From positions 1 to 34,724 of the forward strand of contig MKRX01000012.1 in NCBI GenBank assembly GCA_001898035.1: a stretch of DNA of 34,724 nt, in the 5' to 3' direction. The translations under genes were made by a program, and so were the position numbers. The notes beneath the pieces were generated by a model that was not told the DNA's origin, made no database searches, and worked only from the letters and a program-made list of their open reading frames with translations. Every line of letters begins with the position of its first letter. Within the stretch, counting starts at the first letter, position 1. Of the stretch, positions 10,406 to 17,511 are shown piece after piece. This DNA is from Armatimonadetes bacterium 55-13. GTDB taxonomy: Bacteria; Armatimonadota; Fimbriimonadia; Fimbriimonadales; Fimbriimonadaceae.

Positions 10406-11074
10406 TCAACCAGTTTGGGCTTCAACTGGCAAATCTGGCACGGCGTTCTGGCCCGGTCCCGCGAAAAGTAGAAGGTTCCCATCTGAGTCTTCCACGATAA
10501 AGGTCCTTGCTCCCCAAGGCTCGCGTCGAAGTTTTTGGAAAAACTCGACTCCCGAGTCAGTGAACTCCAGATAAAGCCTCTTGGCATCCGGGGTCAGAAG
10601 GGTGGCCGCTAAGAGCGAATCGGCTTTCATCACCTTAGGCGAAAACGGAAGCTGAGAAACAACCCGCAGGTTCAGCGAGACACCATCGCGCTGGACCTGA
10701 CCGTAGAAGGGTGGTTCGCCGTACTGAAAGGCGACCTGAAATCCCAATCGGCGGTAGAACGCCAGCGAGGCTTCCATGTCGGTCACAAACAGCTGGGGCT
10801 CCACTCCGGTGAATCCAACCAAAGACGAACTGGGTGAGGAATCACCTGTCTGAACGCCCTCAAGCATCGACTTCCAATTCTCAAAACCCTCCCGTCGGGC
10901 AACAACCTCCTGAGCCTCGGTCAAAGTGAAGGAACTCTCCAATATCTCGGAATCCGCACTGGATTCAAAACAGGAAAGGTAGGTGCGAAGAATCGCTGCA
11001 ACGGGATAGTGCTTCTGGCGATGCCAACGCACGATTTGCTTGGCTTGTTTACGAAGGTTTTCGAGGCTGGACAC
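10406..11074 (-). CDS. VOC (glyoxalase/bleomycin-resistance fold) protein with helical N-terminal extension
   Basis: A 222-aa cytoplasmic protein in two parts. Residues 1-75 (SLENLRKQAKQIVRWHRQKHYPVA, then FTLTEAQEVVARREGFENWKSML) resemble the helical segment often found at the N-terminus of bacterial ankyrin proteins. Residues about 88-210 form a vicinal-oxygen-chelate domain: VEPQLFVTDMEASLAFYRRLGFQV, GVSLNLRVV, LYLEFTDSGVEFFQKLRREPWGARTFIVEDSDGNLLLFAGP. The DSDGN(L)L ending is typical of bleomycin-binding or glyoxalase-like proteins, whose substrates cannot be predicted. It is convergent with pfkA. Confidence 0.8.
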   Translation of the reverse strand: MSSLENLRKQAKQIVRWHRQKHYPVAAILRTYLSCFESSADSEILESSFTLTEAQEVVARREGFENWKSMLEGVQTGDSSPSSSLVGFTGVEPQLFVTDMEASLAFYRRLGFQVAFQYGEPPFYGQVQRDGVSLNLRVVSQLPFSPKVMKADSLLAATLLTPDAKRLYLEFTDSGVEFFQKLRREPWGARTFIVEDSDGNLLLFAGPGQNAVPDLPVEAQTG

Positions 11075-11151
11075 AGCAGATCCTTGTAGGTGGGCATTGC
11101 CGTTCGGATCGAACCTTTGCTTCCTACCGTCGCAAAGTCACTCTATCACAT

Positions 11152-11643
11152 TTAGCCAGGTTTGGAGGCGTTAAGAACCGGCCAAAGGATGAAGTCGGTA
11201 TTGGTCGGGTCAATTCCGTGGAGTTTCAACAGGAGCGCAATTTGGCCCCTATGAAATGTTCCGTGGTTGGTTACCTGCATGAGGGTTTCTTCGACCGTCA
11301 AGTAGAAGGGGCCGATTCGGGTTTCGTGCGTGATCGTTTCGGCCAATCTCTGGGGAGTCAGCGCCTCGATGAGATCCTCGTATCGGGCGGCTACCTCGTA
11401 GTGATGCTCGATGATTTGTTGAGACGTTTCGAACTGCTCGACGGGGATATCGGGGGCGGGCTCCCCCATCAAGCGAGCTCGGTAGCGATCAGGTACCAGA
11501 ACCATGTGGGCGGCCTGTTGTCGGACGGAGCTAAATGGCCCGGCGAACTCCTGATGAAACTGAGCTTGAGATAGCTGACAGACTTGCTCCAAGGCTTGTA
11601 GAGTGGCCCATTGATCGTAACGAATCAGTCGGACGATATCCAT
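11152..11643 (-). CDS. DinB-family four-helix protein
   Basis: A 163-aa DinB/YfiT-superfamily protein, probably a metal-binding thiol-transferase-like protein. The N-terminus MDIVRLIRYDQWATLQALEQVCQL is the family's first helix. The His residues expected to bind metal appear in QQAAHMVLVPDRY and in TNHGTFHRGQIALLLKLHGI (HxxxH). A terminal TDFILW fits the family. The start is ATG 11643. A perfect 10-bp palindrome (11665-11674) lies 22 bp upstream, in the promoter region it shares with the divergent esterase gene. The specific function of DinB proteins is usually unknown. Confidence 0.85.
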   Translation of the reverse strand: MDIVRLIRYDQWATLQALEQVCQLSQAQFHQEFAGPFSSVRQQAAHMVLVPDRYRARLMGEPAPDIPVEQFETSQQIIEHHYEVAARYEDLIEALTPQRLAETITHETRIGPFYLTVEETLMQVTNHGTFHRGQIALLLKLHGIDPTNTDFILWPVLNASKPG

Positions 11644-11664
11644 TGCAAATGAGCATATCTAACA

Positions 11665-11674
11665 GGGAATTCCC
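11665..11674. promoter_or_regulatory. Possible operator in the dinB/esterase divergent region
   Basis: The perfect palindrome GGGAATTCCC lies between a candidate -35 (TTGTCA) and -10 (TAGATA) on the minus strand, spaced 19 bp apart. A 10-bp palindrome can arise by chance, so this is only a candidate. Confidence 0.25.
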
Positions 11675-11775
11675 GTTCCGTGACAATTTGACCTTCGGAA
11701 CATATTTTGCCAATATCGGGGAGCGAACGAGGCAGGATTTTCGGCTATGTAACAATGGCAGGGGAACTCTTGCCG

Positions 11776-12873
11776 ATGCCGATCACCACTCTAACTTTTG
11801 CCCTGTCCCTTGTCACGCTCCAAACTTCACCTATCGAAGCGGCAATTGAATACAGTCCCTATAACTGGTATCGATCTGCCGAATACTCGCAAACTGCAAA
11901 TCCGGGAGGGTATTTGAAGGTTGGCTTTACCGGGTCGCAGATTGCGGTGAATTTGGACGTTTCACCCCTTACGGCAGCCAACGTTCCGGCGAGCCAATAT
12001 CCGGTTATTCGGTATTCGGTCGACGATGGTCCACCAACGACTCAGCAACTGACGCCGACGACAAGGAGCATTCAGTGCGCGAAAGGGCTGGCAAGCGGCA
12101 GCCACCGATTCCAGTTGGAGTATGTGGCGGGCTATGTTTTTCTGGATTTCTGGACCCCAATCAACGTGGTGCGAGTTACTGGATTCACTCTGGATGCGGG
12201 CGCCTCCCTTGTCAAACCGAGTCGGGCTGAGATGAAGCCTTCCCGTTATGCGCTGTTTTTAGGGGACAGCATTACCAACGGAGACGACAATATCGCGACG
12301 TTTGCCGGGGGCATTACCAACAACGTCGATACGCAGGACGCAACGCTTGGATATCCGGTGGTGGTGGCGGCGGGAATTGGTGCGGAATATGGAATCGTCG
12401 CCTATGGTGGGGCATCCTGGGATCATCGCGCGGCGGATGGTCATACGCCCGGACTGATGACTTCCTTCTCGATGCTGGACAGCATTCATTCTCGTTTGGT
12501 GGAAGGAAAGTTCTCACCGATTCCTAACGACATCTTCATCAATATGGGAGAGAACTCTCCACCTTCGGGCGATGATGTGCCGAAGCTGCTCGGGGCGCTT
12601 CGGGCGGCGAGCGATATGCGTACACATATCTTCCTGATCGTGCCTTTTTCCGGGAGATCAAGGCCAGAATTGGTCGCGGGATTCAAAGCCTATCAGACCG
12701 CGTCGCCCGGGGACCGCCAGACTTATGTGCTCGATCTTGGCAACAATCCATATCTTCCGACCGGTCGAGCGACGACTTACTCGGTCGATGGCCAGCACCC
12801 GCTGGCTAGCCTTCACGCGATTTTGGGCGCGCAGCTGATTGCCGCAAGAGCGGAGAAGATTTCCGGTCGCTGA
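11776..12873 (+). CDS. Secreted SGNH/GDSL-type carbohydrate esterase
   Basis: A predicted exported esterase of 365 aa from ATG 11776, with a signal peptide (MPITTLTFALSLVTLQTSPIEA) and a GGGGAA ribosome binding site about 10 bp upstream. Residues 23-140 form a beta-sandwich module with VIRYSVDDG and SHRFQLEYVAGYV, as in two-domain acetylxylan-esterase-type SGNH proteins. The catalytic domain starts LFLGDSITNGD (nucleophile Ser165), then has NMGENS (oxyanion block III) and DGQHPLASLHAI (Asp338/His341, block V). It probably removes acetyl or similar groups from polysaccharides; the substrate is unknown. It is divergent from the DinB gene. Confidence 0.85.
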   Translation: MPITTLTFALSLVTLQTSPIEAAIEYSPYNWYRSAEYSQTANPGGYLKVGFTGSQIAVNLDVSPLTAANVPASQYPVIRYSVDDGPPTTQQLTPTTRSIQCAKGLASGSHRFQLEYVAGYVFLDFWTPINVVRVTGFTLDAGASLVKPSRAEMKPSRYALFLGDSITNGDDNIATFAGGITNNVDTQDATLGYPVVVAAGIGAEYGIVAYGGASWDHRAADGHTPGLMTSFSMLDSIHSRLVEGKFSPIPNDIFINMGENSPPSGDDVPKLLGALRAASDMRTHIFLIVPFSGRSRPELVAGFKAYQTASPGDRQTYVLDLGNNPYLPTGRATTYSVDGQHPLASLHAILGAQLIAARAEKISGR

Positions 12874-12876
12874 CGG

Positions 12877-13233
12877 CTACTGGATGGGACGGACTTCGAT
12901 TCCGAAGCCATATTGCTCACCAAAAAGTGCCGCCGGATGGAGGGAAGCGACTTCGACGGCTTCTTCGATGGTGTCGGCTTCCACGATAAAGAAACTGCCG
13001 AGCTGTTCCTTGGTTTCAGTAAAGGGGCCGTCCGTGACGCTGGGTTTGCCATTCTTCGGGCGAATTGACTTCGCCTGGTCGATGTGATGCAGCGCCTGCT
13101 CTTCCAGCACCTTTCCTGTTGCCCGGAACGGCTCACATTGGGCGAAGCATGCCTTCATGACCTCTTCTTTTTCGGCCGGGAGAACCCGGTCGAAGGCGTC
13201 CATATTTAAATAGCCTAGGCAAAGAAACTTCAT
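12877..13233 (-). CDS. YCII/DGPF-domain protein
   Basis: A 118-aa protein starting at ATG 13233 behind GGAGGAGG. It has the ferredoxin-like YCII fold with MKFLCLGYLNMDAFD, then VTDGPFTETKEQLGSFFIVEADTIEEAVEVA and HPAALFGEQYGFGIEVRPI. The DGPF-E-K-E-LGGF-type signature is the family hallmark. These proteins often sit near sigma factors, but none is present here. Role unknown. It lies 101 bp downstream of the lipocalin-like gene on the same strand and is convergent with the SGNH gene, whose stop codon is 3 bp away. Confidence 0.88.
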   Translation of the reverse strand: MKFLCLGYLNMDAFDRVLPAEKEEVMKACFAQCEPFRATGKVLEEQALHHIDQAKSIRPKNGKPSVTDGPFTETKEQLGSFFIVEADTIEEAVEVASLHPAALFGEQYGFGIEVRPIQ

Positions 13234-13334
13234 GTTTTGATCCTCCTCCGTCTTGCTCGCTTGGGTTGAAATTAGGCGGGCAGATATGAGTCGAATGATC
13301 GGATCGTTAATCGACCCAAGACTCGGAATACCTT

Positions 13335-13799
13335 TTAGAACTTCATCCGAACGCCTTGGCACACCGCTTTCCAAGTCTCACCGGCTTTACCTTTCGAGTC
13401 GAAAATGGTCATGGATAGATTCGACTTGTAGCTCTTTCCGTCCTTGCTCAGGGAAATCTTTTCTAGTAGGATGCCTTTTCCATCCGGCATCCATCCTCCG
13501 CCGGATGCGATCTCGTCGAATTTTGACGGCGCTTTGGTGATGTAGAAGACGTATTTGGCCTCGTAACGACCGACGCCGGTTTTTCGCCAAATGCCGTATG
13601 CAGGTGGGACGGGCGGGGCGGCGTCGTAGTTTGAGGATTCCACCATGGTTCCGCCTTGGTTAAACACCATCAGGAACTTGAGGTCCTTAACGCTTGAGAA
13701 GTCTCCGGTGGTGAACTGCACCTTCGTCTCCCAGGCGCCGACGAGATCTATCGGTTTGGCTTGGAGAGTCGCAACGACGAAGAGGGCGGAGGTGAGCAT
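13335..13799 (-). CDS. Secreted small beta-barrel (lipocalin-like) protein
   Basis: A 154-aa protein with a short signal peptide (MLTSALFVVATLQA). The mature part is beta-rich: IDLVGAWETKVQFTTGDF, LMVFNQGGTMVESSN, PPAYGIWRKTGVGRYEAKYVFYI, GILLEKISLSKDGKSYKSNLSMTIFDSKGK. This LVG-W...GTMVES...YGIWR-TG pattern recurs in bacterial proteins of unknown function that look like small lipocalins. The ligand is unknown. It could be co-transcribed with the YCII gene downstream. Confidence 0.7.
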   Translation of the reverse strand: MLTSALFVVATLQAKPIDLVGAWETKVQFTTGDFSSVKDLKFLMVFNQGGTMVESSNYDAAPPVPPAYGIWRKTGVGRYEAKYVFYITKAPSKFDEIASGGGWMPDGKGILLEKISLSKDGKSYKSNLSMTIFDSKGKAGETWKAVCQGVRMKF

Positions 13800-13887
13800 G
13801 GCAGTTAGGACGGATGAAGCGGCATAAGCGTCGCTACGCGAAGATTTGTATGAGAAATTCTACGTGTAAGAACGAAGAACGGTCAAA

Positions 13888-14478
13888 TCACTCGCCCATG
13901 TGGGCCAATCCATCAAAGACGCGTCCCAAGATTTCTTCAACCTTTTTATCGGTCAAAACATCCGGTTCTAGCTGTGATTCTAAGACCAGGGCAGGGAAGA
14001 TTCCTCCCAGCGCTTCGCCAGCGGCAGAGGCGGAAACGCCAAACAAGCGACTCCAAGCCCCTTCGATGCTGTGATTCGAATGGTCGTGAGATGGACGGAG
14101 TTTCTCTTTTGCTTCGGGGTTTCGGTGCATAAAGAGTTTCACTTCTAAAATCAATAATGCCCAATCCTTATCCTGCGCCAGGTCGAGATAGAAGCGACGG
14201 AACGAGTCGATCTTTTCTTGTTTCGTTGTCGAGCGATTCATCCGGTCGCGAAGTTGGCTTTCGTAGCCTTCCGACTTCATCTGAAAAAGCGCCAAGAAGA
14301 GATCTTCCTTGCTTTTGAAGTGAGCGTAAAGACCTCCCTTGCTGTACCCAGCCGCAGCCGCAATTTCCTCCATTTGGGCTCTTTCATATCCGACTTTGGC
14401 AAAAACAAGCTCGGCCGCCCTCAGGAGAGATTCTCGCGTTTGTAGGGACCGACTCTGCGGTTTGCGCAACCTATTCAT
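13888..14478 (-). CDS. TetR-family repressor
   Basis: A 196-aa regulator. The N-terminal HTH (about 15-62) is typical: TRESLLRAAELVFAKVGYERAQMEEIAAAAGYSKGGLYAHFKSKEDLFLALF. The C-terminal ligand-binding domain (about 75-195) is helical and not specific enough to name the inducer. The gene is divergent from an FAD monooxygenase, and the 73-bp gap contains a 24-bp site with perfect 11-bp arms. The simplest reading is that it represses the monooxygenase, and perhaps itself, until a substrate-like compound binds. Confidence 0.92.
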   Translation of the reverse strand: MNRLRKPQSRSLQTRESLLRAAELVFAKVGYERAQMEEIAAAAGYSKGGLYAHFKSKEDLFLALFQMKSEGYESQLRDRMNRSTTKQEKIDSFRRFYLDLAQDKDWALLILEVKLFMHRNPEAKEKLRPSHDHSNHSIEGAWSRLFGVSASAAGEALGGIFPALVLESQLEPDVLTDKKVEEILGRVFDGLAHMGE

Positions 14479-14519
14479 TTCCGCTCACAGCATAACTGAC
14501 TCATGGGTCTCTTATGATA

Positions 14520-14543
14520 TATATACCGACTGGTCGGTATATA
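14520..14543. promoter_or_regulatory. Probable TetR operator
   Basis: Arms TATATACCGAC and GTCGGTATATA flank a two-base centre (TG). The ACCGAC-TG-GTCGGT core is the kind of site bound by TetR-family dimers. It overlaps the TATAAT -10 of the monooxygenase gene and lies 42 bp upstream of the tetR start, so it could control both. Confidence 0.75.
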
Positions 14544-14545
14544 AT
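14540..14545 (+). promoter_or_regulatory. -10 element of the FAD monooxygenase gene
   Basis: A perfect TATAAT lies six bases before the ATG at 14552, so transcription should start at or next to the start codon, giving a leaderless mRNA. The right arm of the palindrome overlaps it. No clear -35 is visible. Confidence 0.5.
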
Positions 14546-14551
14546 TTAGAT

Positions 14552-16117
14552 ATGATCCATAATCGTCGGGGCAATGAAGACGTTATCGAGTCTTCCGACT
14601 ACGATGTCATCATCGCCGGAGCGGGGCCAGTTGGACTGTTTCTCGCTTGCGAACTAGCCCTTGGGGACTGTTCGGTCCTCCTCTTGGAGCGTACGACTGG
14701 GGCTGACTCTCCCTTGAAGCAAGTTCCATTTGGAATTAGGGGCCTGTCAACGCCCACGATAGAAGCATTTGACCGTCGCGGATTGCTGGACAGGCTGAAG
14801 CGTCACCTCGAACTTAAGAATCCTCATAAGACTTCGGCTCCTACGGAGGGGCCTCTTCGCCAAGTAGGGCATTTTGCAGGCATCCCACTCTTGGAAGGCA
14901 ATATCGATCGCTCCGCCTGGATCAATCGTCTTCCGAGTTCCACGCCGCCGAGCTTGATTTCTGATGTTTCAGAGTTGGAGACCGTTCTGGCGGAGAGGGC
15001 AGAAGAGCTCGGGGTTGAGGTACTCCGGGGAATGGAAGTGACCGGGTTTCGCCAGTCTGAGGGTGGAGTGAGGGTCTTTGCCGCAGACAAGTCGTTCAAC
15101 GGCAAGTGGCTTGTCGGCTGCGATGGCGCACGAAGCGTGGTCCGAAAAACTGGGGACTTCGAGTTTGCTGGAACCGAACCGGAATTCACTGGCTATTCGG
15201 TGTTAGCCGACCTCACCGACCCCGAAAAGCTGAGCGCCGGGAGAGTCCTCACGGCCCAAGGCATGTACTTTCAATCTCGACCCGGATATTTACTTATCGC
15301 CGATTTTGACGGAGGAGCGGGCCACCGAGCCGAGCCATTTGGGCTCAAGGAGTTGGAAGCGGTTCTTCAGCGAGTTTCAAACACGAACGTTTCTATTCAA
15401 AGACTTCACGCATTTACGTCTTGGACCGATCGGGCAAGACAAGCAACTCGATATGTCCAGGGCAGGGTAGTCCTTGCCGGTGATGCCGCCCATATTCACT
15501 CTCCGCTTGGTGGTCAGGGCTTGAACCTAGGGCTCGGCGATGCCATGAACTTGGGCTGGAAGCTTGCGGCAACCATACGAGGAACTGCTGCGAAAGGGCT
15601 TTTGGACAGCTACGAACAAGAGCGTATTCCAATTGGCGGCGAGATTTTGGACTGGTCGCGAGCTCAGGTCGCAATCATGCGGCCGGAATCGTCTTCTCGC
15701 GCGTTAAATCAGATTTTTCAGAAGTTGTTGAAGACTCGTGATGGCGCGACCTACGTTGCCGAACGAATCTGGGGCGTTAAACTCAGATACGGTTCTTTCG
15801 GCGATCATCGTCTTGCAGGTTCCAGCGTCCCCAATTTTGAGTATGAGAACAGACTCACGGTGGGCGAACTTCTGCGCGCGGGAAAGCCCTTGTTTCTCGA
15901 CTTCGAAGGGGACAATCGTCGGAAGGCGATTGTTCGTGAGTATGGGGACCAGATCAGGTGCGTCTCGGGACCCGCCCATGATTGCCTTGGCGTATCGGCG
16001 GCGCTTGTCCGTCCAGACGGAGTCGTTGCTTGGGCGACCGATGAGAAGTCAGACATCGAAGGACTTGGCGAGGCGATTAAACGGCTTTTTGTTCCGCCGG
16101 ATTCTATGCGTATTTAG
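14552..16117 (+). CDS. FAD-dependent aromatic monooxygenase (class A, PheA/TfdB and rifampicin-monooxygenase-like)
   Basis: A predicted NAD(P)H-dependent flavoprotein hydroxylase of 521 aa. The Rossmann motif YDVIIAGAGPVGLFLACEL (about 17-35) binds FAD. WLVGCDGARSVVRK (about residue 185) is the DG motif, and GRVVLAGDAAHIHSPLGGQGLNLGLGDAMNLGWKLA (from about 305) is the GD motif with the class A signature. The C-terminal part (about 420-521) resembles the thioredoxin-like tail of phenol-hydroxylase-type enzymes. Relatives act on phenols, polyketides, rifamycins or tetracyclines, so xenobiotic detoxification is plausible but the substrate is unknown. It is controlled by the divergent TetR through the 14520 operator. 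No ribosome binding site precedes ATG 14552, in keeping with a leaderless start. Confidence 0.85.
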   Translation: MIHNRRGNEDVIESSDYDVIIAGAGPVGLFLACELALGDCSVLLLERTTGADSPLKQVPFGIRGLSTPTIEAFDRRGLLDRLKRHLELKNPHKTSAPTEGPLRQVGHFAGIPLLEGNIDRSAWINRLPSSTPPSLISDVSELETVLAERAEELGVEVLRGMEVTGFRQSEGGVRVFAADKSFNGKWLVGCDGARSVVRKTGDFEFAGTEPEFTGYSVLADLTDPEKLSAGRVLTAQGMYFQSRPGYLLIADFDGGAGHRAEPFGLKELEAVLQRVSNTNVSIQRLHAFTSWTDRARQATRYVQGRVVLAGDAAHIHSPLGGQGLNLGLGDAMNLGWKLAATIRGTAAKGLLDSYEQERIPIGGEILDWSRAQVAIMRPESSSRALNQIFQKLLKTRDGATYVAERIWGVKLRYGSFGDHRLAGSSVPNFEYENRLTVGELLRAGKPLFLDFEGDNRRKAIVREYGDQIRCVSGPAHDCLGVSAALVRPDGVVAWATDEKSDIEGLGEAIKRLFVPPDSMRI

Positions 16118-16234
16118 GATGGGCTCCGTACGAGCTTTGCGATCCGAGTCCCTTGAGCTTTTTCCCTTCCCGTGTTAACCTTCTAGGTAAGTAATTTACC
16201 GGTAGATCAACATCCATTTTTCGAAGGAGAGACC

Positions 16235-16282
16235 ATGCCAATCTCGAAAGCCTGTCCGTCATTCATAGGAGGAAACTTGTGA
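16235..16282 (+). CDS. Possible 15-residue leader peptide upstream of the GH5 gene
   Basis: The ORF reads MPISKACPSFIGGNL and has its own strong ribosome binding site (GAAGGAGAGACC before ATG). Its TGA stop (16280-16282) overlaps the GTG start of the GH5 gene (16279), and the GH5 ribosome binding site AGGAGG lies inside the ORF. This layout is typical of translational coupling. It was recognised only from this sequence, with no homology support. Confidence 0.45.
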   Translation: MPISKACPSFIGGNL

Positions 16283-17376
16283 TCTCCCTCCTTGCCGCCA
16301 CTCTCATTTCCCTTGCTTCGCCGAATCCATCAAACGGTGTTCCGCAACCCTTGCTGAGCCGCTTGACCACCGGAGTCAACATCACACGTTGGTTCTGCTA
16401 CTTGGGAGCGGACGCCAACGATGCTCACTTTGCGAATTATCTGAAGGAAGCTGACTACAAGAACTTCAGCCGTATTGGCGCCAAGTTTGTGAGGCTCTGC
16501 GTCTCGCCCGATTTTATTTACTCCAATGGCAAGCCTTCAGCCAATCTCGCGAAGATCGACGTGGCTCTCTCGCAACTAAAACGCCGAAAGATTGCCGTTA
16601 TCTGGGATCTTCACGACAATGGTCAACTTGGGCTGGACAAGCCGGGGAGCAATGGGGCCGGTTTGGTCTCGTTCTGGTCGTCCCTAGCCAAGCACTACAA
16701 AGGGAAGTACGGCACGGACGTTGTCTTTGAGGTCGTCAATGAGCCCGTCTTTAGGGACAATCCGAACGATTGGTACAAGCTGCAGGCCAAGGTAGTGGCG
16801 GCAATCCGGAAGGAAGATCCGAAGCGAACGATTATGGTTTCGCCGACTTCTTGGAGCGGCATCGATAGCCTCAAAACCATGGCGGTACTTCCGGAGAAAA
16901 ATCTTGTTTACACCTTTCACTGCTACGATCCATTCCTGTTCAGTCACCAAGGGGCCGAGTGGGTGGGAGATATTCCGAAGAATTTGAATTCACTTCCGTT
17001 TCCGTCCAGTCCTGAGGCGGTTCAGGCGGTGACGGGAAAGAACGACGCAAAGTATGCGGGGACGTTGCAGGACTATGGCAAGCAGAGATTCGATGCCCAG
17101 TATTTGGACGCTCGGCTGAAAATCGCCGTGGACTGGGGCAACAGGAATCAAGTGCCCGTGCTTCTGGGCGAATTTGGAATCTATCCCAAGGTTGCTCCCG
17201 TCGATTCTCGGGCTCGGTGGTTCGAGGCGATGAAGGCGGCAATTTCGCGCTACAAGCTGCCCAACGCGATTTGGGGTTATGACGATGGATTGGGCTTGGG
17301 GCGAAGGCTCAATGCCGATGGCTCCGTATGGGTCGACGAGAACGTGCTCACGCATTTTTATAAGGTCAAGCCGTAG
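16279..17376 (+). CDS. Secreted glycoside hydrolase family 5 (cellulase-like)
   Basis: An exported beta-glycanase candidate of 365 aa. GTG 16279 is preceded by a near-perfect AGGAGGAAA, and the N-terminus MISLLAATLISLASPNP is a signal peptide. The (beta/alpha)8 barrel shows TTGVNITRWF at the first strand, FVRLCVSPDF, IAVIWDLHDN, and VVFEVVNEPVFRD with acid/base Glu155. VYTFHCYDPF and VLLGEFGIYPK supply the nucleophile Glu298. Catalytic residues and the YTFHCY strand are as expected for GH5, but cellulase, mannanase or other specificity cannot be told. No carbohydrate-binding module is attached. The first 15 residues of the upstream leader ORF are probably translated before it. Confidence 0.9.
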   Translation: MISLLAATLISLASPNPSNGVPQPLLSRLTTGVNITRWFCYLGADANDAHFANYLKEADYKNFSRIGAKFVRLCVSPDFIYSNGKPSANLAKIDVALSQLKRRKIAVIWDLHDNGQLGLDKPGSNGAGLVSFWSSLAKHYKGKYGTDVVFEVVNEPVFRDNPNDWYKLQAKVVAAIRKEDPKRTIMVSPTSWSGIDSLKTMAVLPEKNLVYTFHCYDPFLFSHQGAEWVGDIPKNLNSLPFPSSPEAVQAVTGKNDAKYAGTLQDYGKQRFDAQYLDARLKIAVDWGNRNQVPVLLGEFGIYPKVAPVDSRARWFEAMKAAISRYKLPNAIWGYDDGLGLGRRLNADGSVWVDENVLTHFYKVKP

Positions 17377-17511
17377 ATTCAGATCGCTGGCTTGTCATCG
17401 TTAAGTGATCATTGCCCCGGCTTCGCCTGGGGTTCTCATGCTGGTTAGCGCTTTTTTAGCGCACGTCATCTTTCATCTGATGGACTCAGTTCTTAGGGAA
17501 GAAGGTGAAAG

